Positions 16,968-27,195 of a stretch of 64,000 nt of DNA are shown here, one piece after another. The position numbers and the translations under genes are program-made. The stretch is taken from positions 26,585 through 90,584 of the forward strand of contig JADGEH010000004.1 in the NCBI GenBank assembly GCA_016744475.1, read 5' to 3'. Numbering within the stretch: the first letter of the stretch is position 1; every line of letters begins with the position of its first letter. Source of the stretch: Thiotrichales bacterium. Its GTDB lineage: Bacteria; Pseudomonadota; Gammaproteobacteria; Beggiatoales; Beggiatoaceae. A model generated the notes under the pieces. The model was not told the DNA's origin, ran no database searches, and saw nothing but the letters and a program-made list of their open reading frames with translations.

Positions 16968-19688
16968 TTATGCCCTATCGGCAGGCTTTGATGAGACTTC
17001 TTGATCGGAATGTCTTACCAACATAATGTCTAATGTGTGATGAATTTCAGCTAATAAACGGTCGCGGTCATACAAGCCTTTCTGCAAAATGGTGGCTGCA
17101 CCTGCGTGTAGTTCCTGCGCATCATTGTCGTCTAAGTCTTTGGCAGTTAAGACTACGACGGGTAAGTTCTGTAATTCAGGCATCCCGCGTAAATGCACCA
17201 AAAATTCAAAACCGTCCATCACGGGCATCATTAAATCCAACAAAATCACCACAGGTTTGAAACTTTCTAAGCGATCTAATGCGATTTGACCATTTTCTGC
17301 CTGAGTCACTGTCCAGCCATGTTTTTTCAGCATTTTGCAGAGAATGTCACGAGTGACTTCATCATCTTCCACCACTAACACTTGCTTATCGATGAGCTTA
17401 GAAGGGACATATTGTTCTAACACGCTGCGCAAATAATTTTGGCTGACGGGTTTGATTAAATATTCTGAAGCACCGATGGCATAACCTTGGTTTTGCTCAG
17501 TAGACAGCGACATCATAATCACTGGAATGGCGGCTAATTCGGGATCACTTTTTAACGCCGAAAGCGTCATCCAGCCGTCCATGTCAGGCATCATGACATC
17601 CAAAGTGATAGCGGTGGGGTGCAGTTTTTTAGCTAAGTGCAAACCTTCAGAACCTGTCGAAGCGTGTACCACGCGGTAGCCAAAACTGCCAAAATATTCA
17701 CCAATGGCCTCGGCACTGTGCTGGTTACTATCCATCACCAACAAGGTATCTTGTCCAGGCGTGGGGGTGTGCTGCGATAGCGCAGGTAGGCGCACAGTAA
17801 AACAAGTGCCTTTATCCATTTCACTGCTGAGCTGAATGTCGCCGCCCATCAAAGTGATAAAGTGTTTACTGATGACCAAGCCTAAGCCTGTTCCGCCAAA
17901 TTTGCGCGTGGTGCTGCTATCGGCTTGCACAAAGGGCTGGAACAGCTTGTTTTGCTGTTCTTGCGTCATACCAATGCCTGTATCTTTGACACTGATGATT
18001 ATCCATTCACGGCGATTTTCTTCCACCCGCTGAGCACTCAGCGTAATCACACCGTGTTCAGTAAACTTGCAGGCATTGCCCAGCAAATTGAGCAGCGCTT
18101 GGCGTAATTTGGTGCTATCGGTATATAACTGACCTAAGTCCTCGCCCAGTTCAAGTTGCAAACGATTGCCTTTTTTATCCGCCAGTAATTCCACTGTATG
18201 TTCAACATCGTGCAGCAAGGTTTCAAGCTCAAAGCGTTCTTTGTGCATTTGCATTTTGCCCGCTTCGAGCTTCGACATATCCAGCACATCATTAATCAAC
18301 GCTAATAAATGCTTGCCAGCACTCATGATGCGGTCTAAATCCTCGCTCATGTCTTCTGCCATTTCTTGTACGTCTTCGCCAGCCTGCAAATCTTCTTTCA
18401 TCATTTCGCTATAACCAATAATGGCATTCATCGGTGTGCGGAACTCATGACTCATATTGGCAATAAAACGGCTTTTGGCTTGATTGGCTTGTTCTGCTTG
18501 ATGCTTGGCTTCGTGTAGCGATTGTTCTGATTTTTGTACTGAATCCAACATGATATTAAAATCTTGCGCTAAAAGGCCGAGTTCATCACGACTGGTGACA
18601 GGTGCGCGGATGTCTCGCCCCCCCATTTTGACTTGTTCTAAGACTTCGGTCAGGCTTTCTAAAGGAACGCTGATTAATTGATTTAACAGCAAAGAAATGC
18701 CGACTGCTAAGGTTAATACAATGAAGAGAATTAAGATTAAATGCAGTTGGAATTGATGCACGCTACGTAGTAGTTCTTGCGTGGGACGTTGCGTCACCAC
18801 CACCCAGTCGCCTAAACCTTCAACGGAAGTGCGAGAAAATGACAAAGTAGTGCTACCGGATAATAAATAGCCCTGCTCTTGTTGGTGCATTTGTTCTGCC
18901 CAGGCCTCACCATATTCGGCCTGCACGCCATAACCGTGATCTAAATCGCGTTGTCCGCCCCAGCGTAAATCCTCATCAGGATGTGAGGCATAAAACCCTT
19001 GTTCATTGATCAAGCGACTGCCTTGCAAGGAATTCAATAGCACTTTGGCATCAAGATTGGTAATCACCACACCCGCTTCATCGCCATTGGGATAAAACAC
19101 CTTGGTGGCATAGCGAATCACGGGTTTATGCGGTTCTTCAATCTGTCCACGCTCACGGTTTAAATCCAAAGGCGATACCAATACCCGGCTCTTTTCCAGT
19201 TGCATGGTGTCGCTGAAATAATAACGGCTGGCTTTGTTTTGTAAGCGTGCTTCAGGCACCACTATGAAACGGCCTTGATGATGGTCCACACGCACCCGTT
19301 CTTGTCCGGTTTCATCTAAATAACGCACTTGATAATAATGTTTACGGGCTTGAGAAAAGGCTAGAAATTCTGCTTCTAAGGCTTGTTTTGTATGCTGCTG
19401 TGCCGTTGTATTGATGGGGGCAAAGGGATCATGGCGGTGTAAATAATTCGTCAAAGGGGCTGCGTGGCTTAAAAACTCAATATCACTACGCGCACTGGCG
19501 AGGAAGAATAAGACTTCACGTTTGAGCTTTTCGACTTGTGCCGCTTGGTTTTTTAACTCTTGCTGACTCAGATTTTGAGTGGAAGAGTGAATCGCCAATA
19601 CACCCACAATAATCGCAGGGATAAGCGCGACTGATAAAAAGCCCGCGGCTAAGCGCGTGCGAAAGCGGTGAAAAAAATGCAGTGTCAT
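16968..19688 (-). CDS. Membrane hybrid histidine kinase with two receiver domains
   Basis: A 906-residue sensor. It has TM1 (about 13-33), a ~270-residue periplasmic double-Cache-like sensor, TM2 (about 315-337), HAMP (to ~390) and a coiled coil. HisKA follows with H414 ([22 protein letters not shown]), then HATPase_c ([27 protein letters not shown]). Two receivers end it: phospho-Asp D697 ([11 protein letters not shown]) and D818 ([14 protein letters not shown]). There is no HPt domain, so output needs a separate phosphotransfer protein or works through the receivers. The Cache region would bind a small periplasmic ligand. A family 1 element lies ~60 bp upstream of the start. Confidence 0.92.
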   Translation of the reverse strand: MTLHFFHRFRTRLAAGFLSVALIPAIIVGVLAIHSSTQNLSQQELKNQAAQVEKLKREVLFFLASARSDIEFLSHAAPLTNYLHRHDPFAPINTTAQQHTKQALEAEFLAFSQARKHYYQVRYLDETGQERVRVDHHQGRFIVVPEARLQNKASRYYFSDTMQLEKSRVLVSPLDLNRERGQIEEPHKPVIRYATKVFYPNGDEAGVVITNLDAKVLLNSLQGSRLINEQGFYASHPDEDLRWGGQRDLDHGYGVQAEYGEAWAEQMHQQEQGYLLSGSTTLSFSRTSVEGLGDWVVVTQRPTQELLRSVHQFQLHLILILFIVLTLAVGISLLLNQLISVPLESLTEVLEQVKMGGRDIRAPVTSRDELGLLAQDFNIMLDSVQKSEQSLHEAKHQAEQANQAKSRFIANMSHEFRTPMNAIIGYSEMMKEDLQAGEDVQEMAEDMSEDLDRIMSAGKHLLALINDVLDMSKLEAGKMQMHKERFELETLLHDVEHTVELLADKKGNRLQLELGEDLGQLYTDSTKLRQALLNLLGNACKFTEHGVITLSAQRVEENRREWIIISVKDTGIGMTQEQQNKLFQPFVQADSSTTRKFGGTGLGLVISKHFITLMGGDIQLSSEMDKGTCFTVRLPALSQHTPTPGQDTLLVMDSNQHSAEAIGEYFGSFGYRVVHASTGSEGLHLAKKLHPTAITLDVMMPDMDGWMTLSALKSDPELAAIPVIMMSLSTEQNQGYAIGASEYLIKPVSQNYLRSVLEQYVPSKLIDKQVLVVEDDEVTRDILCKMLKKHGWTVTQAENGQIALDRLESFKPVVILLDLMMPVMDGFEFLVHLRGMPELQNLPVVVLTAKDLDDNDAQELHAGAATILQKGLYDRDRLLAEIHHTLDIMLVRHSDQEVSSKPADRA

Positions 19689-19748
19689 GACATTGGCCTT
19701 TGGTTATGTTTGTTATTTTAATATTTTGTATTAACAATTTTTTTCTAA

Positions 19749-19910
19749 TAGATTTGTTGCGAGGGGTAGGCATCGTAGCGAAAAGGTGTGGTTTTGAGGC
19801 TATTTTTTCGGTTTTTTGAGACGAATAGCGGGCGTGTGTTGAGAAAAAGCGGAAAAACAGGCCAAAATCCACGCCTTTGCAGTCGATGAATACCCCTTGC
19901 AACAAGTCTA
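19749..19910. mobile_element. Family 1 MITE-like palindromic element, copy C
   Basis: A 162-bp element with ends TAGATTTGTTGC (one change) and GCAACAAGTCTA, in the opposite orientation to copy B. It lies upstream of the hybrid kinase. The rest of the 19689-20071 gap (19911-20071) shows no recognised gene or site. Confidence 0.85.
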
Positions 19911-20071
19911 ATGTTCTGTGGAGAGTTCAAGCAAAAAAGAAGCCTTTGTTTCAGAACTTTATATTCATCGATATAAGAACAATACACGTCATTAGCAATG
20001 CTTGTGCGGAGAATAATACTGCTCTAAGTGGTCTTAGCTCTTTCTATCCTCATCAAAGTCAAGCTCTTCAT

Positions 20072-21907
20072 TTAAACTTCATGAAATTCAGGCACTAAGG
20101 TTTTTAAACCTGAATTCAAACACTTTTCATCATAAGTATCACAAGCAGTGACAAAATCGTTGAGAACCTGAGATAGTGTGTGCCAATCGGCAGGACGGTG
20201 AGAAGCCAGCATAATCTTCGTATGGCGAGTTTTACTCATTTGTTCTTCAGCCGGATGAAACAATTCTTCATACAATTTTTCGCCAGGACGTAACCCGGTA
20301 TAAACAATATGAATATCTTTATTGGGTTCTTTGCCTGCTAAACGAATTAATTGTTCTGCCAGGTAAGAAATTTTAATCGGCGTTCCCATGTCGAGCACGA
20401 AGATTTCACCGCCATAACCCATGGCTCCAGCTTGTAAAATCAACTGGCTGGCTTCAGGAATCGTCATGAAATAACGGCAAATGTCGGGATGCGTCACCGT
20501 CACCGGCCCACCTTGCGCAATTTGCCGTTTGAACAAGGGTACCACGCTGCCTGCTGAACCTAGCACATTGCCAAATCGCACGGTAATAAAGCGCGTGGCT
20601 GAGCGATCATTTAAGCCCTGGCAGAAAATTTCCGCCACACGTTTGGTGGTGCCCATGATGCTGGTGGGGTTCACGGCTTTGTCTGTGGAAATGAGCACAA
20701 AACTGTGACATTTATGCTTGACGGCGGCTTCTGCCAGCGTCTTGGTGCCCAGCACATTGTTATGCACGGCTTCGCGGATTTCGGCTTGAAGCATGGGCAC
20801 ATGTTTATAAGCCGCCGCGTGAAAAATGACTTGCGGTTGATAGGTCTGTAGCGTGTGTTCCACGGTGTGAATATCGCACACATCACCTAAACACGGATAA
20901 AGACGGGTTTCTGGCGAATCTTTTTGCAGACGCAAGGTGATTTCGTACAGGTTGTATTCGCAGTTTTCTAAAATGACCAGAGCTTGCGGGCGCAGTTTAG
21001 CGATTTGGCGACAGAGTTCTGAACCAATGGAGCCACCACCGCCGCTGACTAACACGACTTTTCCACCCAATCCTGCCTCGATAATGCTCCAATCTAATTG
21101 GATTTTATCGCGCCCTAATAAATCATAAATAGAGACATCATGCACTTCGGCAAGGCTGGGCTGTTGCTGGGCTTCACTGGGTTTGGGTAAGGTACGAAAG
21201 GGCACTTGCACTTGTTCGCAGTATTCCACGGCGCGCTGCATTTGTGCATCGCTGGCAGAGGGGATGGCGAGAATCACTAAATCAATGGACAATTTATGCA
21301 CCACTTCATTGAGTCGATTGATGCCAGTAATAATGGTCACGCCGTGCAAGCGAGCACCATGCAAACGCGCGTCATCATCGAGGAAAGCCACGGGAAGATA
21401 TTCGCGTCCACGTCGCATATCACGAATCAGCATTTCTCCAGAACGTCCCGCGCCAATAATCAACACACGTTGTGCGGCTTGAGTTTCTAGCAAGAAATTA
21501 AAGGAATGCTCACGCCACAAACGATAAAGCAGTCGTGGAATGCCCAGAAAGAGAGCCAGTAATAATGGATAGAGCAATAAAGCGCTGCGTGGGTAGTGAT
21601 CGAAGGTGCCCATCAGTAATAACACTAAGGTCATCACCAAGGCTCCCACCAATACCGCCCGCAGGATGTTCCATAAATCGGGCAAACTGGCGAAGCGCCA
21701 TATGCCTTGGTACAAGCCGTAATGCCAGAAAATGAGGCTTTGAACCAGCACCGCAATAGGCGCGGTTCCGCGCAGCAATAACCATTCTGTTTCAGACAGT
21801 TGGAAAAATAAGCGTAGATTTAGCGCCAAACTCCAGGCTAAAACAACCATGAATAAGTCGTGGAGGATGACGGCAAGACGGCGGGGATCAATTTTGAGTG
21901 GTGGCAT
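20072..21907 (-). CDS. Nucleoside-diphosphate-sugar epimerase/dehydratase, CapD/WbpM type
   Basis: A 611-residue membrane-bound SDR enzyme. I use the ATG at 21907 (MPPLKIDPRRLAVILHDL), because longer starts run into the preceding gene. Four N-terminal helices (about 10-130) are followed by a Rossmann domain (VLIIGAGRSGEMLIRDM, ~145) and the catalytic SDR domain starting VVLVSGGGGSIGSELCRQI (~290). It probably acts as a UDP-GlcNAc 4,6-dehydratase or related nucleotide-sugar enzyme at the inner membrane, feeding O-antigen or capsule synthesis. It follows the O-antigen-ligase-like gene by 97 bp. The WbpM-type length distinguishes it from short FlaA1-type enzymes. Confidence 0.9.
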   Translation of the reverse strand: MPPLKIDPRRLAVILHDLFMVVLAWSLALNLRLFFQLSETEWLLLRGTAPIAVLVQSLIFWHYGLYQGIWRFASLPDLWNILRAVLVGALVMTLVLLLMGTFDHYPRSALLLYPLLLALFLGIPRLLYRLWREHSFNFLLETQAAQRVLIIGAGRSGEMLIRDMRRGREYLPVAFLDDDARLHGARLHGVTIITGINRLNEVVHKLSIDLVILAIPSASDAQMQRAVEYCEQVQVPFRTLPKPSEAQQQPSLAEVHDVSIYDLLGRDKIQLDWSIIEAGLGGKVVLVSGGGGSIGSELCRQIAKLRPQALVILENCEYNLYEITLRLQKDSPETRLYPCLGDVCDIHTVEHTLQTYQPQVIFHAAAYKHVPMLQAEIREAVHNNVLGTKTLAEAAVKHKCHSFVLISTDKAVNPTSIMGTTKRVAEIFCQGLNDRSATRFITVRFGNVLGSAGSVVPLFKRQIAQGGPVTVTHPDICRYFMTIPEASQLILQAGAMGYGGEIFVLDMGTPIKISYLAEQLIRLAGKEPNKDIHIVYTGLRPGEKLYEELFHPAEEQMSKTRHTKIMLASHRPADWHTLSQVLNDFVTACDTYDEKCLNSGLKTLVPEFHEV

Positions 21908-22004
21908 GAATATTATTAACTCTTGACGTGACGCAATGGCTACTTTTCTGCACTGGAGTCTGTTTTCAAGTGCGGTTTGAGTAGACTGGTTACAAGGGGC
22001 CAGT

Positions 22005-23192
22005 CTAATAAAAACGGGGCGACCAAGAAACACCTAATCGCGCATAAAATAATCCAATAAAGTAAGCAAAGGTATGACCTTCCGTGAAATCTAACCACAA
22101 GGAATTAAACAGATTACCGACGAGGATAATCAGCAATAAACCTTGTGCAGGTTGGCTAAATGCGCCCAAACGAGGGCTATAAAAGAACAACACGGCAAGA
22201 AATAATAAAAACAAGCATAAGCCGGGGAGTCCCCATTGCACCGTTATCAATAAGTATTCATTATGCGGATTTTCACACATGATCATATTTTTATTTGCGG
22301 TAAGTTGCGTATAAGCGGGGGTAAATCCTCCTGTGCCGGTGCCTAGCCAGGGACGTTGCGCCACCAATTGTAGGCTGTGATAGTAAAATTCCAGACGATA
22401 ACCGACAGAGGTATGAGCGGGTTGTTGTGAATCATAGGCTTGAATGTTTTGCCAAGTTTGTTGTATGCGCAGTCGGGTTGAGTCAGAAAAATGGTAAGCA
22501 GACAACGCTAACAGCCCCACGCCCAAGATCGCCAATAACAAACCGCGCCAGCGCCAAGCGATAAATCCCCGCCACAACATCAGCATTAACACAATAATAT
22601 AAGCGCTACGCCCCTGCCCAATAAATAAAATATTATATAAAATCAATAATAAGAGCACCGTTATTAGTGCTCGCCAACGCGGATATTCTTGCCAATACCA
22701 GAGTAATAAAACGGCTCCCACGCAGAATAAAATGCCTTGTGAAATATAATTTTTAAAGATGACCGGATTCTCTGCCGTAGCCTTGCCCAAAGGAATACCT
22801 GTAAGCCAAACAAAATAAGCGCCCAGCAACACGACTAAGAGTCCGATCATGAAACAGTGGATGCCCCAGCGTTGTCGATGAGGGTTTTGAAACAGTAACA
22901 GCATGAAGGGTAAATAGAAAAATTCTAAATAGGGTAGGAGCGTTTGCAATGCTGCAAAGGGTTTGAGTAGAGAGTAGCTGATAGCCAATAACCCCCACAA
23001 CCATAAGGCCCATGAAGTTAAAACCACGGGATGAGAGGCGAGGTTTAAGTGCTTGGGTTCGTGCCACAATATCCAAAGACTGAGCACCGTGATCAAGGGT
23101 AGAAGGGTGTTGACACCCGCAATCGAAATCGGTAGAGAAAAGCCTGTGAGCCATAACAGGTAAACGGCAGTACGGTGCAGAGTAGTTGACAT
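22005..23192 (-). CDS. O-antigen ligase/polymerase family membrane protein
   Basis: A 395-residue integral membrane protein with ten or more helices and a large periplasmic loop. The loop has the WaaL/Wzy_C signature: RLEFYYHSLQLVAQRPWLGTG, GGFTPAYTQL and then NPHNEYLLITVQWGLPGL. The ligase joins undecaprenyl-linked polysaccharide to lipid A core in the periplasm; a polymerase role is possible in the same family. It is divergent from the heptosyltransferase-like gene (30 bp apart), so the two probably share a regulatory gap. Together with the CapD-like gene downstream it forms a surface polysaccharide unit. Confidence 0.87.
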   Translation of the reverse strand: MSTTLHRTAVYLLWLTGFSLPISIAGVNTLLPLITVLSLWILWHEPKHLNLASHPVVLTSWALWLWGLLAISYSLLKPFAALQTLLPYLEFFYLPFMLLLFQNPHRQRWGIHCFMIGLLVVLLGAYFVWLTGIPLGKATAENPVIFKNYISQGILFCVGAVLLLWYWQEYPRWRALITVLLLLILYNILFIGQGRSAYIIVLMLMLWRGFIAWRWRGLLLAILGVGLLALSAYHFSDSTRLRIQQTWQNIQAYDSQQPAHTSVGYRLEFYYHSLQLVAQRPWLGTGTGGFTPAYTQLTANKNMIMCENPHNEYLLITVQWGLPGLCLFLLFLAVLFFYSPRLGAFSQPAQGLLLIILVGNLFNSLWLDFTEGHTFAYFIGLFYARLGVSWSPRFY

Positions 23193-23221
23193 TGAACCCC
23201 AAATAACAACAGGCTTGCGGT

Positions 23222-24322
23222 ATGAAATATTCAGACCTTTTAATAAAAAAAATACTCGTCATTTCGACCCGCCAGATTGGCGATGCGTTGTTGACGACAC
23301 CACTGATTCACTCACTACACTGCGCTTATCCACAAGCACAAATAGACGTGCTGTGCTTTGCGGGTAAAGGGGCGATATTGCAGGGCAATCCCGACATTCA
23401 TCGGGTCTTGAGTATAGCTGAACGCCCAAGTTTTGTTGAGCACTGGGCATTATTCAAACGCATTGGACGCGCTTATGATTTAGCCGTCTCGACCCTAGCA
23501 GGCGACCGTCCCATGCTGTACGCCTTGTTAGCTGCCCCACGCCGTGTTTCTATCGTTCCGCCCAAACACCCACAACACACTTGGAAACGTTGGCTTTTAC
23601 AGGGCTTTAGCGAATTAGATGATGTGAATACGCCGACGGTTTTACAAACCTTGCAACTCGCCGATGCATTGCACATTCCACGCACGAGCGCGGTGATTCT
23701 GCCACAAACAGCACAACCTGCACGTTTACAAAAACATTTGCCTTTTGCTCTGCATAGCCCTTTTGCGGTTGCCCACGTCAAACCCATGTGGCGTTATAAA
23801 CAATGGCCTGTGGCGCATTGGGTATCGCTGCTTAAGCATTTGCAAGACACGCAACAGTGGTCGGTGGTGTTGACGGGCGGAGGCGGGGAGGAAGAGTTGA
23901 ATTATGTGGAACATATCGCCCAGCAGGTGCCTGGTGCGGTGAACTTGGCGGGTGCATTAGATTTTGGGCAAGTGGCGCAGTTGATTCAAGCCGCCCAGGT
24001 GTATATCGGCCCAGATACGGCAGTGACGCATTTAGCCGCCGCGACAGGCACGCCGACCATTGCCTTGTTCGGCCCGACTAATCCTGTGAAATGGGCCCCT
24101 TGGCCTGTGACTGATGCACAAAACACCGCGCCTTTTCAGCGCGTGGCAGCGGCTCAGACCATCGGTAATGTAACGGTATTACAGGGTAAAAAAGACTGCG
24201 TGCCCTGTCATCAAGAAGGCTGTGAACGCCATCGCAAGAGTCATAGTGAGTGCTTAGATAGCTTAAGCGTTGAGCGGGTCATCAATGCGATACAGAGAGT
24301 ATTCGATAAAAATTTGCAATAG
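23222..24322 (+). CDS. Glycosyltransferase family 9 (heptosyltransferase-like)
   Basis: A 366-residue GT-B enzyme of family GT9. The N domain starts KKILVISTRQIGDALLTTPLIHSL, with the family's RxxGD-type motif. The C domain has LTGGGGEEELNYVEHI and the donor-binding YIGPDTAVTHLAAATGTPTIALFGPTNPVKWAPWP, typical of ADP-heptose transferases. A closing Cys-rich KKDCVPCHQEGCERH region occurs in the WaaQ/RfaQ-like subgroup. It should add a heptose or similar sugar to LPS core in the cytoplasm. It converges with the GT-C-like gene (seven bases between stops). Confidence 0.87.
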   Translation: MKYSDLLIKKILVISTRQIGDALLTTPLIHSLHCAYPQAQIDVLCFAGKGAILQGNPDIHRVLSIAERPSFVEHWALFKRIGRAYDLAVSTLAGDRPMLYALLAAPRRVSIVPPKHPQHTWKRWLLQGFSELDDVNTPTVLQTLQLADALHIPRTSAVILPQTAQPARLQKHLPFALHSPFAVAHVKPMWRYKQWPVAHWVSLLKHLQDTQQWSVVLTGGGGEEELNYVEHIAQQVPGAVNLAGALDFGQVAQLIQAAQVYIGPDTAVTHLAAATGTPTIALFGPTNPVKWAPWPVTDAQNTAPFQRVAAAQTIGNVTVLQGKKDCVPCHQEGCERHRKSHSECLDSLSVERVINAIQRVFDKNLQ

Positions 24323-24329
24323 CTTGTTT

Positions 24330-26045
24330 CTATTGTCGAATCGGATAAACCGGAAAGTGGTAATATTGGATGGCAGCCTCAATCGCAGGATGAGGATTCA
24401 GATAGAGCAAAGTGAGCAGGCGCTCGTGGTCAAGTGGGATTTCTAAAATCCGAGCCTGGGCGGGTAAGTGCTTGGGCGGGCAAAAATAAGTGCTGCGTTC
24501 GATGTGCGGCCACCAGCTGGGCAGTCGAGAGGGTAAATTCAACTGATTAAGGTCGCACGCGGGTTGCCCATTCGCATCAAAAGGGGCTTCTAATATGTAA
24601 CTGCCGACCAAAAATCCCGCTAACCCACCATAGGCTTCAGTGAAAGTCTGCTCCGTTCGACGAAAGCGCGGTACTCCCAACACTAAATGCACTGTCTGCT
24701 GTTGTAGATAGTTCAAAGGTGCCAAACGATAATGCCCTGGCTTGTTGGCAAACGGAATACCTTGGCGAGCCACTTGTGGTTCATTGAGACCAAACATGTC
24801 CAGGGTTTTTAAGTCTGAATAATAAGGGATAGCGCCTGCCGCTACGGTGGCAATATGCACGGGCTGTTTGGCATCAGCAAACAGCGCTCCGAGCGCTTGT
24901 CCTGCCAGATCAGCACGTTCTTGCTCCATAAAAGCTCGCAAATCGGCGATGCTGTTAATACCGTTGATACCTGTGAAATGTTGGGCATGATTGAGCGAAC
25001 CTATCAGCAGCAGCGATAGCAGGGCATAACGTAACAGGGTTGTGGGTAACAAGCGGTATATCAGCCACACGCTGAGTAACATGCCTGCTGGTAACACGGG
25101 GATTAAAAAGCGAAACTCCATAAAATCCCCGCCCACTTTTAATACGTACAACAACCATAAAAACACCAGTAGACTTAATACCAGCATGGGGCGTTGTTCA
25201 GGATGCAGCAGGTGGTGTCGATTGATGGCAGCGAGTGCCAATAATCCTACAGGCCATAGCCAATATGAGATAAAGAAACTGGCTAAATAAATAAAGCCTT
25301 GATATAGCAGGACAAAAGCGGGAACAGCAGCGACTTTAGCGTAATAAGTATTGGGCAATACATCGCCGTAATACTGAAATTTCCACACCAACCAGAGACT
25401 GAGTAATGTGCCTGCGGGCAGTAATAAAGCAGAGAATAAGGCTCCGCGCTGTGGGCTATTTAACACACGCAGACCTAAAGCCACGCCTAAAGGTAAGAAA
25501 AACACCACAGAATCTAATCGTGTCAACACGGCTAAAGCTGAGATGATAGAAAACCAGAAAAGCGGCGAGAGGCGAGGGGTTTTGAACAGTAATGGCAGGC
25601 TGAGAGCTAAACCCGTGGTAAACAGCAGAGATTGTAATTGGGTTTCTAAACCGCCTGTGGCATAGGCACTAAAGCTGTAATGCGTCCCCAGCAATAGCAC
25701 CACAACTATGGCTTGGGTATAAGCGTTTAATATCCAACGAGCTAAGTAAAAACTTACGCCTAAGTTGAGAGCCAATAAGAATATTCCCAACACGTAAGTG
25801 AAACCTATGGGTTCTAGCCCTAAGCTCAATGGCACCGCTAATATCATTGTCCACAAGAAGTTGGAATAGCCCTCAACATATTCTCCAGGATTGAAGACTA
25901 AACCTTGCCCAGCAACGAGATGAGCTGCATAGCGCAAAGAAATAAAAGCATCATCCTGGACAAAACGTAGATGCCAAGCCAATAAGAGACACAGACTCAA
26001 CAAGCCAAACAACAGGGCTCGTTGCGAAGTGGATAAGGGCTGCAT
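24330..26045 (-). CDS. GT-C-like polytopic membrane glycosyltransferase
   Basis: A 571-residue inner-membrane protein with about ten helices and a C-terminal periplasmic region of ~150 residues. The first luminal loop has FVQDDAFISLRYAAHLVAGQ and then GYSNFLWT, a pattern with the DD/DE site of GT-C enzymes that resembles AftB-type arabinofuranosyl transferases. It probably uses a polyprenyl-phosphate sugar. The start at 26045 has AGGAG seven bases upstream; an ATG at 26063 overlapping the cyclase stop is also possible. It is the last gene of the YfiR-kinase-cyclase operon, which would put envelope glycan modification under that signalling unit. The substrate is unknown. Confidence 0.8.
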   Translation of the reverse strand: MQPLSTSQRALLFGLLSLCLLLAWHLRFVQDDAFISLRYAAHLVAGQGLVFNPGEYVEGYSNFLWTMILAVPLSLGLEPIGFTYVLGIFLLALNLGVSFYLARWILNAYTQAIVVVLLLGTHYSFSAYATGGLETQLQSLLFTTGLALSLPLLFKTPRLSPLFWFSIISALAVLTRLDSVVFFLPLGVALGLRVLNSPQRGALFSALLLPAGTLLSLWLVWKFQYYGDVLPNTYYAKVAAVPAFVLLYQGFIYLASFFISYWLWPVGLLALAAINRHHLLHPEQRPMLVLSLLVFLWLLYVLKVGGDFMEFRFLIPVLPAGMLLSVWLIYRLLPTTLLRYALLSLLLIGSLNHAQHFTGINGINSIADLRAFMEQERADLAGQALGALFADAKQPVHIATVAAGAIPYYSDLKTLDMFGLNEPQVARQGIPFANKPGHYRLAPLNYLQQQTVHLVLGVPRFRRTEQTFTEAYGGLAGFLVGSYILEAPFDANGQPACDLNQLNLPSRLPSWWPHIERSTYFCPPKHLPAQARILEIPLDHERLLTLLYLNPHPAIEAAIQYYHFPVYPIRQ

Positions 26046-26059
26046 TCTTAACTCCTGCA

Positions 26060-27181
26060 TCATGTCGATGACACGGTGATTTTATAAATTTGTGCGGGCA
26101 GGGCTTTGCCTTTTAACTTCACCGATGCTTGAGGTTTAATGGCAAAGCCCGCGTAATGAGTTGAAGTTAAGGCTTGATGTAGGCTATCGGACAAAATAAT
26201 TTCCCGTTTTTTAGCTACCCCCATCAATCGAGCCGCTACATTTACGGTATCGCCAATCACGGTGTAATTCATGTAGTTAGCCGAACCCACATTGCCTACG
26301 ATCATATCGCCTTTATTGATGCCAATGCCTAAGCCAATATCGCCGTGGTAAATATCTCGTGCTTGCCAACTCCCTGACACTTCAGTAAACCGCTCTTGCA
26401 TGGCAATGGCGGCTTGGGTGGCGCGTTGTGCGGAATCGACTTGCTCAAACGGCACACCAAAACCAATTAATAAACAATCGCCTGCCATATTAAAAATCGT
26501 GCCTTCGTACTGATAAGCCACTTCGGTCAGCACCGTGAAAAACTCATTGAGTAACGCCACAACTTCAGCGGGTTGCAAGGCTTCACTCATGGCGGTAAAC
26601 CCTCGCATATCCGCAAATAACACCACACCATGTTGGCGATTTTGGCGGTCAGTTAAGGCTTGTCCGGCTTTTTCAGGATGGCTTAAAATTTCATCGACCA
26701 AATTAGGCGCAATGTAGCGTTTGAAAGTGCCTTGTAATTGTTCGCGTTGAGCGGTTTCCAATTGCTTGCGAGCATGTTGGTAGCGTAATAAGGAACGCAC
26801 CCGCGCAATGAGTTCTTCACGATGAATGGGTTTGGAGAGAAATTCATCCGCGCCCGCTTGGATACCATTAATGCGATCACTGCGATCTTCTAATGCGGTG
26901 ATCAATACCACGGGAGTGAGCACGGTGAGGGGATCAGATTTGATATGACGGCAGAGTTCAAAACCGTTCATTTTGGGCATCAGTACATCGGATAAAATGA
27001 TGTCGGGTTGCCAGTCCTGCACTACTTTTAAGGCCGCAATGCCATTGTCTGCTGTTTGCACCTGATAATCGCGTTCGCGCAATAATCGACTGGTCAGCAA
27101 GGCATCGTAATGTTGATCGTCAACGACTAGAATTTTGTTCTGGTGGGGAGGCGGCAAGGCCAGCGATAGCTCCGGTGCCAT
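26060..27181 (-). CDS. Response regulator with class III nucleotidyl cyclase output
   Basis: A 373-residue protein. The receiver (17-135) has the acidic pair VVDD, the phospho-Asp in IILSDVLMPKMNGFEL and the Lys in FLSKP. A short linker leads to a class III cyclase domain (about 180-370). The metal-binding Asp residues sit in LFADMRGFTAMSE and NMAGDCLLIGFG; the transition-state Asn and Arg are in DTVNVAARL. The usual base-selecting Lys is Asn here (FNMAGD), and the paired position is Thr, so cAMP versus cGMP cannot be called. The gene starts 14 bases after the kinase stop without a clear ribosome site. A -1 slip at the kinase's A10 run would fuse it in frame. Confidence 0.9.
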   Translation of the reverse strand: MAPELSLALPPPHQNKILVVDDQHYDALLTSRLLRERDYQVQTADNGIAALKVVQDWQPDIILSDVLMPKMNGFELCRHIKSDPLTVLTPVVLITALEDRSDRINGIQAGADEFLSKPIHREELIARVRSLLRYQHARKQLETAQREQLQGTFKRYIAPNLVDEILSHPEKAGQALTDRQNRQHGVVLFADMRGFTAMSEALQPAEVVALLNEFFTVLTEVAYQYEGTIFNMAGDCLLIGFGVPFEQVDSAQRATQAAIAMQERFTEVSGSWQARDIYHGDIGLGIGINKGDMIVGNVGSANYMNYTVIGDTVNVAARLMGVAKKREIILSDSLHQALTSTHYAGFAIKPQASVKLKGKALPAQIYKITVSST

Positions 27182-27195
27182 CGACTTCAGTGCAT

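Noticed and set aside
21908..22033. Longer start for the CapD-like gene
   Set aside because: It overlaps the end of the O-antigen-ligase-like gene and adds residues unlike the family.
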